From assembly GCA_047620505.1 (NCBI GenBank), contig JBLHKS010000135.1:1-19631 (forward strand): a DNA stretch of 19,631 nucleotides, given 5' to 3'. This document shows, one piece after another, positions 6,262-14,698 of the stretch (the stretch's first letter is position 1; each line of letters starts with the position of its first letter). Position numbers and translations under genes: made by a program. Source of the DNA: JBLHKS01 sp047620505 (GTDB lineage: Bacteria; Verrucomicrobiota; Verrucomicrobiia; Verrucomicrobiales; DEV007). The notes under the pieces were generated by a model, which was given only the letters and a program-made list of their open reading frames with translations, made no database searches and was not told the origin of the DNA.

Positions 6262-8232
6262 ATGAATTCGCTCTGGTCTGACTCCGAAGCCGCCTCCTTT
6301 TCCGGCGATTTGCCGATGCGCGTCTACACTTCGCGCTTACAAGGAAGAAATCCCGAATTGGTCCTGCACGGGGGGGGGAACACTTCGGTCAAAATCCGCG
6401 AAACCGACTTTTTCGGCGAAGAAACCGACCTCCTTTACGTTAAGGGCAGCGGCTGGGATCTTGAGAAAATCGAGCCGCAGGGATTCGCGCCGGTGCGCAT
6501 GAACGCGCTCCTGAAAATGGCTGAAATGCCGGAGCTGGGCGATGCCGACATGGTCAAACACCAGCGCGCTGCGATGCTCGATCCCGATGCGCCAACTCCG
6601 TCGATCGAAGCGATTCTTCACGCGGTGATCCCGTCCAAATACGTCGATCACACCCACGCTAACGCGATTCTTGCGCTGACAAATCATCCAGATGGCGAGG
6701 CGCGCGTTCGCGAAGTTTACGGCGACCGAATCATCATCGTTCCCTACGTGATGCCCGGCTTCATCCTCGCTCGGACGATTTACGATCTGATAAAAGATCG
6801 CGACCTCCGCGCGGAAGGAATCGATGGACTCGTTTTGCTCAATCACGGCATTTTTACGTTTAATGATGACGCTAAGCTGAGTTACGAACTCATGATCGAG
6901 CTCGTCTCCCTCGCCGAAAATTTCCTCACGACCAAAGCTGGCGGCGACGGACGCGCCGAGGGTGAGTCGACTCTCGAACTCCTCCAACTCGCTGAATTGC
7001 GGCAGGCCGTTTCGAAACAGCGGGGCTGCGCATCGATCGTCAAGCTCGACACCGGATCAGCAGCTGCTGGATTCTCCGCTCGAGCCGACATCGATCAAAT
7101 CGCGACTCGCGGCCCGGTTACGCCGGATCATTCGATCCGTACTAAGCGGATTCCAGCGATCATCGGCGACGACATCAGCGGGGACATTCAGAGCTACGCC
7201 GACGACTACGCGGCTTACTTCGAGCGCAACGCAAAAGGCGAAACGATGCTCGACCAATCACCGCGCTGGGCCGTTTGGAAGGGAAGGGGAGTCGCCGCTT
7301 TTGGTGCGACCGAGAAAGAGGCGAACGTCGTTCGAGACATCGCCCAAACGAGCTGGGAAACGATCCAGCTGGCCGAGGCGACAGGCGGTTGGCAAGCGCT
7401 CAGCGAAAAAGACATTTTTGAGATCGAATACTGGGACCTCGAGCAGGCTAAGCTGAAAAAAGGTGGCTCGGCCCCGGTTCATCAAGGCAAAATCGCGATC
7501 GTCACCGGATCCGCAGGCGGGATTGGCCTCGCCTGTGCGGCTTCGCTTGTTGAGCAGGGAGCCAAAGTTGTCGGCTTCGATCTTCACCCTGACATTGAGT
7601 CGATCATGGAAGGAATCGGAGCAGTCGGCAAAGTCGTGAATCTAACCGATGACGAAAAAGTCGTCGAAGCGATCAACTGGACCGTCCGCGAGTATGGTGG
7701 GCTTGATATCGTCGTCAGTAACGCCGGGATTTTCACTGCTGGGCAATACCTCGATGAGCTTGAGCAGAGCAACTGGGACAAATCTCTGGCGGTGAACCTG
7801 ACCGCTGCACAAAAACTCCTCAAGTACACGTATCCCTATCTTAAGAAGGGAATCGACGCTGCTGTTGTCATCGTAGGTTCGCGCAATGTCCAGGCTCCTG
7901 GCCCTGGAGCAGCGAGTTACTCCTGCGCGAAAGCCGCCTTGACCCAGCTTTGCCGAGTCGCGTCCATGGAACTCGCGCCCGAAGGCGTTCGCTGCAACAT
8001 CATCCACCCGGATGCAGTTTTCGATACAGCACTCTGGACTCCTGAAGCGTTAGCCCGTTCTGCCGAGCGTTATGACATGACGATCGAAGAATACAAGACG
8101 CGGAATCTGATGAAAACGGAAATCAAATCCGCTGACGTCGGTCGGATGGTCTCGGCAAGGGCCAGTCCGATTTTTGGAAACACGACCGGTGCCCAGTTGC
8201 CGTTTGATGGCGGGAATGATCGGGTGATTTAG
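6262..8232 (+). CDS. Bifunctional class II aldolase/short-chain dehydrogenase (rhamnulose-1-phosphate aldolase/lactaldehyde dehydrogenase type)
   Basis: This 656-residue fusion has two catalytic halves. Residues 1-400 are a class II (zinc) aldolase with GGNTSVK (38-44), the metal ligands H130 and H132 in HTHANAIL, and H195 in LNHGIF. Residues 408-656 are an NAD-dependent short-chain dehydrogenase with TGSAGGIG (415-422), NAG (487-489) and catalytic S540, Y553 and K557 (YSCAK). It ends with the usual TTGAQLPFDGGN. This architecture is that of RhaEW/YuxG-type enzymes. These cleave L-rhamnulose 1-phosphate to dihydroxyacetone phosphate and L-lactaldehyde and oxidise the aldehyde. All key residues are present and the length is close to the usual ~680. 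No rhamnose isomerase, kinase or transporter lies next to it, so a different deoxysugar phosphate remains possible. Start ATG 6262 follows GAGAG at an unusually long distance. Confidence 0.92.
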   Translation: MNSLWSDSEAASFSGDLPMRVYTSRLQGRNPELVLHGGGNTSVKIRETDFFGEETDLLYVKGSGWDLEKIEPQGFAPVRMNALLKMAEMPELGDADMVKHQRAAMLDPDAPTPSIEAILHAVIPSKYVDHTHANAILALTNHPDGEARVREVYGDRIIIVPYVMPGFILARTIYDLIKDRDLRAEGIDGLVLLNHGIFTFNDDAKLSYELMIELVSLAENFLTTKAGGDGRAEGESTLELLQLAELRQAVSKQRGCASIVKLDTGSAAAGFSARADIDQIATRGPVTPDHSIRTKRIPAIIGDDISGDIQSYADDYAAYFERNAKGETMLDQSPRWAVWKGRGVAAFGATEKEANVVRDIAQTSWETIQLAEATGGWQALSEKDIFEIEYWDLEQAKLKKGGSAPVHQGKIAIVTGSAGGIGLACAASLVEQGAKVVGFDLHPDIESIMEGIGAVGKVVNLTDDEKVVEAINWTVREYGGLDIVVSNAGIFTAGQYLDELEQSNWDKSLAVNLTAAQKLLKYTYPYLKKGIDAAVVIVGSRNVQAPGPGAASYSCAKAALTQLCRVASMELAPEGVRCNIIHPDAVFDTALWTPEALARSAERYDMTIEEYKTRNLMKTEIKSADVGRMVSARASPIFGNTTGAQLPFDGGNDRVI

Positions 8233-8270
8233 ATCCGTTGCGCGCGGGCAACCAGACGCAGTTCGCCAAC

Positions 8271-8338
8271 GTAGTGGTGGCTTCCAGCCGCCAAAAGCCA
8301 TCACCGAGCAGCCACTGGCGGCTGGAAGCCACCACTAC
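8271..8338. repeat. Intergenic palindrome with 23-bp perfect arms
   Basis: The left arm at 8271-8293 (starting GTAGTGGTGGCTTCC) is the exact reverse complement of 8316-8338, around a 22-base loop. It begins 38 bp after the aldolase/dehydrogenase stop codon and is not followed by a T-run, so it is not a standard terminator. Very similar GTGGTGGCTTCCAGCCGCC-like sequences are, to my recollection, common intergenic repeats in verrucomicrobial genomes and are often mis-annotated as short ORFs, but I cannot check this here. It most likely is a REP-like or small non-autonomous element. As RNA it would form a very stable stem between two plus-strand genes. Confidence 0.85.
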
Positions 8339-8421
8339 TGGGTCAATCCGAAGGCGAGAGCTGGGTCCTTCGGCCCGTTCCATTTTACAGCGTTTTTACA
8401 ACGTTCGTGGACGGAGATGAT

Positions 8422-8425
8422 AGGG
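8422..8425 (+). promoter_or_regulatory. Ribosome-binding site deciding the start at 8434
   Basis: AGGG lies eight bases before the ATG at 8434, and GGAG is at 8413-8416. This supports 8434 over the in-frame GTG at 8407, whose use would bury the signal peptide behind nine extra residues. Confidence 0.6.
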
Positions 8426-8433
8426 TCATCTCT

Positions 8434-8934
8434 ATGAAAACGACACTACTCATGATCGGACTGGGCCTTGGAATGCTTCAATTCGCTGTCGCTGGCGGCA
8501 ACAGCTCGATGGTCGAAATCACCAAAGTTACTTCCATCGAAATCGAGGACGGCAAAATCATCATCAAAGGCGACGGGATGCTGAGGAAGCGAGTGATGAG
8601 CGATGCGGAGCACGGAGATTCCACCGCCTTCGGGCAGCCGACTCAACTGCTTCACGCGAGGACGAGAGACGGCGTGTTCGAAATCGTGCCTTACAATTCG
8701 CGGTTTGATATTTTCGGAGTGCCAGGCGGGATCAAAGAAGGAGACGAAATCCCGGAAGAGATGAAGGCCCGGAACAAGGAACACTTTGACGGACTCATCG
8801 CCATCGCCAAACAAGTGAAGGTGGGCGACGCGGTCACGATCGGATATCAGCGGGAGAAAATGACGATCACCGGAGTCTACGTCACTCACATTGTTGGTGC
8901 CGGATCTCTGCGCATCGTTAAGGGGGCCGAGTAA
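8434..8934 (+). CDS. Secreted protein of unknown function
   Basis: With the ATG at 8434 this is a 166-residue protein. It begins with a clear Sec signal peptide (MKTTLLMIGLGLGMLQFAVA, cleavage likely after A20) and would be periplasmic or secreted. The mature part alternates charged and beta-prone segments (VEITKVTSIEIEDGKIIIKG near the start, VGDAVTIGYQREKMTITGVY near the end), as in small beta-sandwich or OB-like folds. It has no cysteines in the mature part, no repeats and no motif I recognise. An in-frame GTG at 8407 is a less likely start. It follows the aldolase/dehydrogenase gene by 201 bp, separated by the large palindrome, so it is probably expressed separately. Confidence 0.75.
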   Translation: MKTTLLMIGLGLGMLQFAVAGGNSSMVEITKVTSIEIEDGKIIIKGDGMLRKRVMSDAEHGDSTAFGQPTQLLHARTRDGVFEIVPYNSRFDIFGVPGGIKEGDEIPEEMKARNKEHFDGLIAIAKQVKVGDAVTIGYQREKMTITGVYVTHIVGAGSLRIVKGAE

Positions 8935-9464
8935 GAAACTCAGCAAGCGAAAAAGCAACGCCAGTCGCGGCCAACTGTCGCCAACTCGTAAGAACCGCGG
9001 TTTACCAAAGGCATGTCCAAGCCGTAAACGCGATTCCGCTCAAGGCGATCCAGTAACTCAAGCAGCGAAACATCGGGGAGAATTGCCCGCCATCCGCCAT
9101 CCGTTTCTGACTGTGACAGGAGTGAACGGCTCTCAATCAATCGAAGTCGGGGTTCTGGAGTTCGGCTTCGATTCAAAAAGCGCCGACCTCCAGGTTTGGC
9201 ACAGTGTTCCAGTGCAACCCCTCCGCGACTCCCGCCCACCGGTGACCTGCAGCGGGAGCGCATCGCGATCCCCCTTGGCGGGGCTCTGCCGGAAGGGGCG
9301 GCTCGGTTCGGCAAGTTGCGGGTGGTGGTCGAGTAATTCAGATGCCTCCTATGAGAGAACCGTCATCAAAAAAACGGATTGTCGACTATCGTTGCCGAGG
9401 CCAGTAGCGCGTGAGCGCCGAGGATCTTGACGTTCAAGTTTCGAAGCATGTTCGTGTGGATTTG
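8935..9464. other. 530-bp region without a convincing gene; possible decayed coding sequence
   Basis: No ORF here has a plausible start, ribosome-binding site and protein-like composition. One plus-strand frame reads LQRERIAIPLGGALPEGAAR then FGKLRVVVE and stops at TAA 9334-9336, which looks like a genuine protein C-terminus. The sequence before it (about 9111-9210) looks protein-like in a different frame (IEVGVLEFGFDSKSADLQVW). This would fit a frameshifted, N-terminally deleted gene, but I cannot name a family. The rest holds nothing I recognise. An A-run at 9368-9374 could contribute a T-run on the minus strand after the DUF1552 gene, without a clear hairpin. Confidence 0.4.
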
Positions 9465-10706
9465 TCAGGAGAATTCAAGCCCTTCAAGCGGCCCCGTTGC
9501 GCTGCCGAAAGTCTTGTCCGCGAAGCCGAACTGGTTCAGCACGCTGACGTAAAGATTGCTTAGTGGAGCGGCGTTCGGCTCGAAGGCGAGATGCTGGCCG
9601 TGGTTGAATCCGCCGCCTAACAATAACACAGGCAGGTCCTTGTTTGAGTGATTCGAACCGTTGCCGAGGTTCGACGTCACCACGATCGTTGTCCGGTCCA
9701 GCAAGGTCGAGTCGCCCTCCTTGGTGTTGCGCAGATTCGTCAGCAGCTGCTGGAGGCCCTTAAAGAACTCGGCCTCGATACGCATCAGCTGCGCGATGTT
9801 GCTTGGGTCTTTGCCGTGGTGCGAAAGACCATGATAGGCGTTATTCACTCCGGACACGTTGACATTGTTCTGCTGAAAATACCCAAATGTGATTACCCGC
9901 GTGGAGTCCGTTTTGAACGCAAGATAGGTCATGTCGCAGACGTTCTGCAGCTGCGTGATGATCTCTGCTCTGTCCGCGGGATCCTGCGGAGTTTTCGCCT
10001 TCACTTGCGGCTTTGGCGTATGGACCCAGCTTTCGGATTTGGTGAGTCGGCGCTCGGTTTCGCGGACCGACTCGAAGTATTCTTCTAACTTTTTCTGATC
10101 CGCGTTGGAGAGCTTAGGTTGGAGGGATTCCGCCTGCCGACCGATCAGGTCCATGATGTTTTTGCCGTGTCCGATTTCGCGCAATGCGTTGTCCACGCCG
10201 CCCGCGTCTTCATCGACAAACAACTTGGCGTAGACGTTCGCCATCTTCGATTCCGCCGGAACGCCCGTACCGCTGTCGGTCCAGCTGAACTCATTGCTCC
10301 CTGCAGAAAGCACGAGCGAATCATAACGTGTTTCCTGACCTATTTTCGCGGCGATGTATTGGTCGAGCGAGCGAGTGTTCTTTTTGCTGGACGGCACGCC
10401 GGTGAAAATGCGGGGCGACGCGCTGTGTCCGCCGTTCACGCCCGGGTGATCGAGGCCGGAGATCACCGTGGTTTGATCGCGGAACTCGTCGAGCAGCTTA
10501 AGATACTCGGGCGCATCGTAGGCCTTCCCAGCTGATTCCGGAATGAGCCCATCGCGGTAAATACCAAGCGGCAGGCAGATCATGAGAAGGCGTTTTGGCC
10601 CAGCAGCTGCTGGCGCGGCGTGAGCAAATCCGCCGATGGATTCGAGCCACGGAATGGCGAGCGTGGCTCCGGATGCTTTGAGAAAGTTGCGTCGGTTAGC
10701 AGTCAT
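9465..10706 (-). CDS. DUF1552 family protein, Tat-exported
   Basis: This 413-residue protein starts with a twin-arginine signal (NRRNFLKASGATLAIPW, R5-R6), so it is exported folded, probably with a cofactor or metal. The body matches the DUF1552 family: PKRLLMICLPLGIYRDGLIP near the N-terminus, then the segments FRDQTTVISGLDHPG and NGGHSA. It ends with LPVLLLGGGFNHGQHL and PLSNLYVSVLNQFG. The length is in the family's usual range. No biochemical function is established; the fold is thought to be sulfatase/alkaline-phosphatase-like by analogy with DUF1501. It starts 31 bp after the stop codon of the upstream cytochrome protein gene on the same strand. The two families occur as neighbours throughout Planctomycetes and Verrucomicrobia, so they probably act together. 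Confidence 0.9.
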   Translation of the reverse strand: MTANRRNFLKASGATLAIPWLESIGGFAHAAPAAAGPKRLLMICLPLGIYRDGLIPESAGKAYDAPEYLKLLDEFRDQTTVISGLDHPGVNGGHSASPRIFTGVPSSKKNTRSLDQYIAAKIGQETRYDSLVLSAGSNEFSWTDSGTGVPAESKMANVYAKLFVDEDAGGVDNALREIGHGKNIMDLIGRQAESLQPKLSNADQKKLEEYFESVRETERRLTKSESWVHTPKPQVKAKTPQDPADRAEIITQLQNVCDMTYLAFKTDSTRVITFGYFQQNNVNVSGVNNAYHGLSHHGKDPSNIAQLMRIEAEFFKGLQQLLTNLRNTKEGDSTLLDRTTIVVTSNLGNGSNHSNKDLPVLLLGGGFNHGQHLAFEPNAAPLSNLYVSVLNQFGFADKTFGSATGPLEGLEFS

Positions 10707-10737
10707 GGTTGTGTCTATTAGAACTCGAAAAACGGGC

Positions 10738-13221
10738 TCAAGGTCTTGCGAAAAGTTCGCTAGCGACGAGTTCGCGAATCATCGTTTTCATCCCGCCGGC
10801 CTTGGCTTGAGTGGTCGCGACCACTTCGCGCAGCGTCGCTTCATCTGCGAAATCCATGGTTCGCCCAAGCGCGAAAGTCGCCAATTTGTGGGCTACGTTT
10901 TCAGAAACCAAGTCTCCTTTCGCCGCCAGCAGCTGCCGGAATCCATTAAAATCGGCAAAGGCACCCTGACGCGGCAACTCGTCGCTCGAATCGACCGCTT
11001 GACCGTCGACCAGTTTTGGCCGGTTCGGATTCGCGGTAGGCTCCAGCGCGCGATAGGTTTCACGCCACGCCCCGATAACGTCGAAGTTCTCCAGCGCCAT
11101 TCCGTATGGATCGATCTTTGCGTGACACGAGCCGCACTGCGCGATCTCGCGGTGCTTGGCGAGCTGCTCTTTGATCGTGCTTGCGCCGCGAATATCTGGC
11201 TCGATCGCGGGAACATCCGGCGGCGGAGGCGGGGCTGGCGAGCCTAACAGATTCTCCAGAATCCACGTGCCGCGAACCACGGGCGAAGTCACCGTGCCGT
11301 TTGATGTGATGTTCAAGATGCTTGCGTGAGTCAGCAATCCGCCGCGCGCGGATTCTGCTCGGTCCAACGAAACGCGGCGGAACTCGTTTCCGGTCACGTC
11401 GGGGATTCCGTAGTGCTTCGCCATTCGTTCGTTCAGCATCGCCCAATCGGAGTCGAGGAAATTCGTCAGGCTGAGATCTTTGTGCAGCATCTCGCGCACG
11501 AACGCGCGTGTCTCAGCGACCATCCCGAGCTCCAATTCGTTGTCGTATTCGGGATATAGATTCGAATCCGGCTGCATCTCGCCAACGAGATCAATCCCGA
11601 GCCATTGCCCGGTGAAATCCTCCAAAAACCGCTCCGACTTCGCATCCGCAAGCAAGCGGTCGACCTGCGCGCGGAGCACTTCGGGCTTGGTCAGTCGATT
11701 CGAATTTGCTAACTCAAGTAGCTCGGCATCCGGCGCCGATCGCCAGAGAAAATAGGACAGCCGATTCGCCAGCGCATAGCCATCTGGTTCATCACCGTAC
11801 TCGACATGATACAAAAAGTGCGGCGACGCCATCATCGCCTTCGCGGTGATTTTGTAGGCGTCGAGCGGCTGTTCTCCGGCCTCCCTTGTCCCCATGTGGA
11901 ACTCGATAAACTCCTGCGTAACTTCCGAGTTCACCGGCCGACGAAACAGTTTCGGCGCGAGTTCGGCGAGTATCTGCGGTATTTCAGAGTCCGTCACCTC
12001 TTCGGCTTCACGCTTGCCGAGCAGCAGTTGATGCCCGCGCGGCGGCCATTCGTCAATCAGCGGCCCTTCCATCTCAATCTGCTGAACGCCCGCGAACGGG
12101 CCCGGCAAGTCCACCAATTGATCCCGCCGCGACCAATTCGTTCCGTCGAGCATCTCGAACTTGATCGCATTGCCAGGCTGAAGGTAGACGCGATATTCGA
12201 AGTCCTTCGGCTCCGAGCTAGTGAGGTAGATCACGTCAACCACATCCGGAATCGTGCTTGGCTGAAGCGAGCCGCTCATGATTTTGAGGCGCACCGGCTG
12301 ATCACCGTTGGCTGCCGCGAACACGGAAATCTTGAGCCGATAGGCCCCTGCTTGCCTTACCCTGAATCGCTGCCTCGTGTCCGGTGCCGCGTAGCTCGCG
12401 CGAAACGGAATGATCGCCCCGACTTCGGGACCGTCCTCTGGTTTCGGCTCGCGCAACTTGCCGTTTTCCCAAGCCAGAAAGTTGTAGCCGAGATTGGGGT
12501 TCTTTTCGTACGCAGCCAGTTCCTCCCTCGAGCGATCCTGCTCAGTCGGCGTTTGTTGGTCGAATTCTAGCCGACGCTTTTCCATGTTCTCTCGATATCG
12601 TTTCCACGCCTCTCGGTTGTAATCGTGAAGCGTGAACTCGACTTTCTTCGTCTCCGGTCGTGGCTCGGTTTGAATTGCGCGAGTCAAGATCGAGTCAGCA
12701 GCTGCTAGATATTGATCCAGCTGCTCGGCCGAGAGGGAGAGCGCCGCGCCGATGTTGTCAAAGCCATCCACCTCCGCGTCCGCCGGGAATCCATCCGCAA
12801 AATCGCCGCGTACATCGAAGAGATCTTCGATCGTGTATTCAAACTCCGTCCGATTCAATCGCCGCAGCACGACCTCGCCGGTGTGGCCTCTCAATGCACG
12901 TGCGGCCCGCGCCAACTCCCCTTCGACCCAAGCGATCACGGGCTCCAATTCCGCCAACGCGGGTTGCTTTTTATCCTCCGGCGGCATCTCGCCGAGATGC
13001 AGATTGTCCAGCAGCAGTTGCCAATATTCCGCATCCTCCGGCGTTCGCGAAATCCTTAGAAAATCGACACTGAAATCCCCCTTAGCGGTATCGGGATCGT
13101 GACAGTCGATGCAGTAGTTATCGAAGAACGTGAGAAACGAGTTCGGCACGTCTTCCTGAGCCTGAGCAGTTCGACCTGCGAGAAAACCCAGAACGCACGA
13201 AATGAGAAGTAGACGAGTCAT
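10738..13221 (-). CDS. Multi-domain c-type cytochrome protein (DUF1587/1595/1592/1588/1585)
   Basis: With the ATG at 13221 this is an 827-residue exported protein. Residues 1-21 are a Sec signal peptide (MTRLLLISCVLGFLAG, then RTAQA). A first haem site, CIDCH, is at 37-41 in a PSC/planctomycete-type cytochrome domain. DUF1587 follows (VVLRRLNRTEFEYTIEDL, with FDNIGAALSLSAEQLDQYLA). Then come a carbohydrate-binding-like middle part, DUF1595 (ELAPKLFRRPVNSE) and DUF1592 (ALANRLSYFLWRSAPDAELL). Next is DUF1588 with a second haem site CGSCH (696-700) before AKIDPYGMALENFD, and DUF1585 at the C-terminus (VAHKLATFALGRTMDF). The full set of domains is present and unbroken. An upstream TTG at 13260 is in frame, but GAAGG just before ATG 13221 decides the start. 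The function is unproven; electron transfer with polymer or sulfate-ester degradation is often suggested. It forms an operon with the DUF1552 gene. Confidence 0.93.
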   Translation of the reverse strand: MTRLLLISCVLGFLAGRTAQAQEDVPNSFLTFFDNYCIDCHDPDTAKGDFSVDFLRISRTPEDAEYWQLLLDNLHLGEMPPEDKKQPALAELEPVIAWVEGELARAARALRGHTGEVVLRRLNRTEFEYTIEDLFDVRGDFADGFPADAEVDGFDNIGAALSLSAEQLDQYLAAADSILTRAIQTEPRPETKKVEFTLHDYNREAWKRYRENMEKRRLEFDQQTPTEQDRSREELAAYEKNPNLGYNFLAWENGKLREPKPEDGPEVGAIIPFRASYAAPDTRQRFRVRQAGAYRLKISVFAAANGDQPVRLKIMSGSLQPSTIPDVVDVIYLTSSEPKDFEYRVYLQPGNAIKFEMLDGTNWSRRDQLVDLPGPFAGVQQIEMEGPLIDEWPPRGHQLLLGKREAEEVTDSEIPQILAELAPKLFRRPVNSEVTQEFIEFHMGTREAGEQPLDAYKITAKAMMASPHFLYHVEYGDEPDGYALANRLSYFLWRSAPDAELLELANSNRLTKPEVLRAQVDRLLADAKSERFLEDFTGQWLGIDLVGEMQPDSNLYPEYDNELELGMVAETRAFVREMLHKDLSLTNFLDSDWAMLNERMAKHYGIPDVTGNEFRRVSLDRAESARGGLLTHASILNITSNGTVTSPVVRGTWILENLLGSPAPPPPPDVPAIEPDIRGASTIKEQLAKHREIAQCGSCHAKIDPYGMALENFDVIGAWRETYRALEPTANPNRPKLVDGQAVDSSDELPRQGAFADFNGFRQLLAAKGDLVSENVAHKLATFALGRTMDFADEATLREVVATTQAKAGGMKTMIRELVASELFARP

Positions 13222-13227
13222 TGACAC

Positions 13228-13233
13228 CTTCAG
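13228..13233 (-). promoter_or_regulatory. Ribosome-binding site of the cytochrome protein gene
   Basis: On the minus strand GAAGGTG ends about five bases before the ATG at 13221, the best-placed Shine-Dalgarno in the window. It supports this start over the in-frame TTG at 13260. Confidence 0.6.
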
Positions 13234-13455
13234 AATGTAGTTGGGTTGTGTCCGATGCAACCTCAGGGGAATGCGATCGCAGCACTTCAGGAGAAGAAAA
13301 CTCTAACGTTTTCTCGGCGGCAAGATTCCCATGCCGGGCCTTATCCGAAACACGTACAGCAGAAGTCGGCTGGCGATCGTCCGTTTCGATTTTACGACCA
13401 GCAGAAGAGCGTTTTATGAGAATCAAGGAGATCACTTCCTGCACCTACTCGTCCC

Positions 13456-13498
13456 CGGGCAATGAATTGCCCGCCAGAAAGCGCCGATGAATCGGCGC
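13456..13498. repeat. Twin 8-bp hairpins with identical GA loops
   Basis: CGGGCAAT (13456-13463) pairs with ATTGCCCG (13466-13473), and GCGCCGAT (13481-13488) pairs with ATCGGCGC (13491-13498). Both are perfect 8-bp stems around the same GA loop (each ATGAAT at the apex), seven bases apart. The matching design suggests a two-hairpin intergenic repeat element rather than two chance palindromes. A terminator for the sulfatase remnant on the minus strand is possible, but there is no T-run. Confidence 0.6.
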
Positions 13499-13636
13499 AC
13501 TCCAGATTTTTCGTTACCGCTGTCCCGCCGCCTCGGCCTGCTTCTCCGCCAGCAGCTGCCGGAACTCCGCGAGCGCTCTCCCCGAATCTCGGCTTCGTCT
13601 TGTTGGCGAGATTGTGCTGGCTGCGGTCGCAGACAA

Positions 13637-14698
13637 TTAAGAGGACGTTTTTCGGGAAGTCGCCGGTTTGTCCGGCGCGCTCGTCTGCGGAGGATTGGTG
13701 TAAGGCAAGTGATTCGGCGCAGGAACGTAGTTTCCTTTTCCTTTTTCCCAACGGAAGCTGTCTCCCTCGACCACGAGATCCTGGCGCTTGTTCAGTTTCA
13801 CCGCCGGCTCCGCGAACGTTTTGGGCGCAGTCGCGCGTAACTCGGTTTTGACGGCCTCGTGCTCCGGCGACGCGGCGAGATTGTTCCATTCGTTCGGATC
13901 GGCGCGCAGCTCGTAGAGTTCCTCGCCGCCGTCCTCGCCGTATCGGATGTAGCGCCAGTCGCGATTGATGACAGCGTACTCGCCCGGCTTCATGTAGGGC
14001 AGGTAGACGTTTCGGTCTTCAGCAGCTGCTGGATCGGCCAGCGTTGCGGCCAGCGATTCGCCTTCGAGCGGCTGACTTGGCGTGGGCAGGCCGCAGAGCT
14101 CGACGAAGGTCGGGTACATGTCGATCAGGCTGACTGTGGCGTCGGTTTTCGCGCCAGTCGCCACGCCCGGCCCAGCCCAGACGAAGGGCACGTTCTAAGT
14201 CCGCTCCCAGAGGGTGTGCTTGCCCCAATTGCCCTTCTCGCCGTGGTGATAGCCGTGGTCGCTCCAGAGAACAACGACGGTGTTGTCCGCGTGTGGGCTG
14301 GCTTCAAGCGCGTCGAGCACACGGCCGATCAGCGCGTCGGCGTAGCTGATGCAGGCGAGGTATCCGTGGATCGCGTCGTCGACCGCTTCGAGTTCTTCGA
14401 GCTTCTGATGAATCTTCGAACGCGCCGTCTTCTGCCTCTTGATCTGCGGCGGCAGGTCATCGAGGTCGTCGGCTTTGTAAGGCGGCAGTTCGATTTCGGC
14501 CGGGTCGTAGAGATCGAAGTATTTCTGCGGACAGTAATTCGGGTAGTGCGGCGTGTAGAATCCGACGCCGAGGAAGAAGGGCTTGTCGTGTTCCGCCTGC
14601 AGCTGCTGGACGGCCCAGTTGGCGCGAATCGAAAACGGCTGGCCGCTGGATTCGTGGGGCAAAGACACGCCGTTTCCCAAGACGTTTCCAGCCAGCGT
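13637..14698 (-). pseudogene. Sulfatase pseudogene: N-terminus lost and in-frame amber stop
   Basis: The minus strand encodes the middle and C-terminal part of a planctomycete-type (iduronate-2-sulfatase-like) sulfatase. The first block (14698 to 14195) has DKPFFLGVGFYTPHYPNYCP and the metal-site motif SDHGYHHGEKGNWGKHTLWE. It is ended by TAG at 14195-14197. The same frame then continues without shift as NVPFVWAGPGVATG, LIDMYPTFVELCGLP and LYELRADPNEWNNLA to the TAA at 13637-13639. Family proteins read straight through this point, so one base change probably created the stop. Upstream the frame closes with TAG at 14699-14701. The ~150 N-terminal residues with the formylglycine motif (C/S-x-P-x-R) and the signal peptide are absent, so no active enzyme can be made. 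Readthrough would not help because the catalytic part is missing. Confidence 0.88.

Larger units (their letters stand above)
13222..13636. other. Intergenic region upstream of the cytochrome operon; no gene seen
   Basis: This 415-bp stretch should contain the promoter of the cytochrome/DUF1552 operon. A loose hexamer pair on the minus strand (TTGCAT, then TACATT after 15 bp) is too poorly spaced to call. It contains a 7-bp hairpin (AGAAAAC 13295-13301 with GTTTTCT 13308-13314) and the twin hairpins listed separately. In a minus-strand frame about 13590-13514 reads RALAEFRQLLAEKQAEAAGQ and stops at TAA 13514-13516. It resembles the helical end of a protein and may be a gene remnant. Nothing else is recognisable. 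Confidence 0.5.

Noticed and set aside
8238..8420. Small ORFs on both strands across 8238-8420
   Set aside because: They read through the perfect palindrome, so both strands give related spurious peptides. It is better treated as a repeat.
11806..12570. 254-codon plus-strand ORF
   Set aside because: It is antisense to the middle of the cytochrome protein gene, and its Arg/His/Leu-rich translation matches no family.
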